Source: a virus
Length of the DNA stretch: 29,079 bases
Virus record (IMG/VR): IMGVR_UViG_3300036832_000665
Location: 1 to 29,079 of that record
Direction: 5' to 3' (one strand)
Part shown: positions 28,553-29,079 of the stretch, piece after piece
How the letters are laid out: each line of letters opens with the position of its first letter
Position numbering within the stretch: position 1 is the first letter of the stretch
Position numbers and translations under genes: made by a program
The notes under the pieces: model-generated
The model's database searches: none
Seen by the model: only the letters and a program-made list of their open reading frames with translations
What the model was told of the DNA's origin: nothing

Positions 28553-29079
28553 CGGCCTTATCCTTTTGCGGCTTCGGTTGCGGCTGCGGCGCGGGCGGCG
28601 CGCCTTCCGGACCAGGCGATGGCGGTGCAGGCGGCGGATGCGGACCGGTGGCACCGGGCGCGCCATGCTCTGGCACGATCTGCTCGGCAGCCGACAAGGG
28701 CACCACTTGCTGCTGGACCCTAGGCTCAAATCCCGCCTTCACGTCGTCGAGACCCTCGAGGTTTCTTGCCTCGTTCGGTGAGTAGATCCCGCCGAGCACG
28801 CCATCCTTGAGCGCAGTGATGCGATCCTTGAATGCCGATCGCAACAGCGCGGACGTATCAAACTCGACATATTCGTCGGGCTGGCCGGCAAGTTTGAAGA
28901 GCCCGCCGATCGCCTCTTCCACGTGATTCAGACAGAAGCCTAATCCTGAGGCGACCCAGAAATTCATCAGCGCTTCCGCCGAACCGTAGGATGGGCCACC
29001 GCTCAAGCCGAGGATCTGCAGCGGCACGCGAAACGCGAGCGCGATGCGTTCGGCCGAGAGCTTGGCCATTTCCGCGACC
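28485..29079 (-). CDS. HK97-type portal protein, C-terminal part (partial)
   Basis: About 198 residues visible; the frame is open to the right edge, so the N-terminus is outside. Family signature: L-S-A-E-R-I-A-L-A-F-R-V-P-L-Q-I-L-G, then a helix with W-V-A-S-G-L-G-F-C-L-N-H-V-E-E-A-I, V-E-F-D-T-S-A-L-L-R, and G-G-I-Y-S-P-N-E-A-R-N-L-E-G-L, all typical of HK97-type portals. The portal ring is the DNA entry channel in the capsid. The C-terminus is Pro/Ala/Lys-rich. Its stop overlaps the start of the collagen/RelA-like gene by 68 nt. Confidence 0.82.
   Translation of the reverse strand, partial: VAEMAKLSAERIALAFRVPLQILGLSGGPSYGSAEALMNFWVASGLGFCLNHVEEAIGGLFKLAGQPDEYVEFDTSALLRSAFKDRITALKDGVLGGIYSPNEARNLEGLDDVKAGFEPRVQQQVVPLSAAEQIVPEHGAPGATGPHPPPAPPSPGPEGAPPAPQPQPKPQKDKADVVKRARAGVWAAAAQAGRRYL

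Noticed and set aside
28553-28729. 59-residue N-terminal extension of the collagen/RelA-like protein
   Set aside because: It overlaps the portal coding region in another frame, is Arg/Pro-rich noise, and a good ribosome site precedes the internal ATG at 28552.
1-29079. tRNA genes, integrase, attachment sites, holin or free endolysin gene
   Set aside because: Looked for and not seen; the only lysozyme-like sequence is inside the second tape-measure protein.

Overview
This 29 kb window is part of the genome of a contractile-tailed (Mu-like tail) bacteriophage or prophage. The host is most likely an alphaproteobacterium, probably Hyphomicrobiales/Rhizobiales. The DNA is GC-rich, and the portal-proximal collagen-like protein, the collagen/carbohydrate-binding-like protein and the DUF3560-type early protein resemble families I associate with prophages and plasmids of that group. 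This host call is inference from family resemblance; no host gene, tRNA, integrase or attachment site is visible.

Layout. Two blocks of structural genes lie on the minus strand (about 1-18126 and 26840-29079). Between them is a block of about 23 small genes on the plus strand (about 18140-26919). Reading the minus strand from the right edge: C-terminal part of an HK97-type portal protein; a collagen-like protein ending in a RelA/SpoT-like domain; then (after the plus-strand block) a second collagen-like protein with two carbohydrate-binding-like modules; a gp6-like head-tail connector; two small neck-type proteins; a tail-terminator-like protein with an IPT/TIG domain; a small unknown; the tail sheath; an intrinsic terminator; the tail tube; a Mu gp41-type tail assembly chaperone with a -1 frameshift extension; two tandem tape-measure proteins carrying peptidoglycan hydrolase modules; Mu gpN in two pieces; Mu gpP (baseplate hub); Mu gp45 (central spike); a fibre-like protein; and the first codons of another tail fibre gene at the left edge.

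The plus-strand block is the most distinctive region. It is divided into cassettes, each led by a near-identical promoter. Seven promoters carry TTGACC-N17-TATAT(T/A/C) overlaid by two abutting 17-bp dyad operators of consensus TAGGWCA-N3-TGWCCTA. An eighth promoter, in front of a 74-residue helix-turn-helix protein, carries exactly one such operator in the same register. I read this as a single-repressor regulon spread over the early region, with the HTH protein the best candidate regulator. A second conserved element containing the upstream gene's stop codon (GTAACATTTCGTGAT) precedes several of these promoters and suggests cassette-wise duplication or exchange.

The cassettes encode mostly unknown small proteins, two secreted proteins, a DUF3560-type protein, and an intact-looking small alarmone (ppGpp) hydrolase of the MESH1/SpoT HD type. 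The hydrolase and the RelA/SpoT-like domain fused to the collagen-like structural protein lie on the same genome. This raises the testable possibility that the phage carries both an alarmone-type (or nucleotide-transferring) effector and its antidote.
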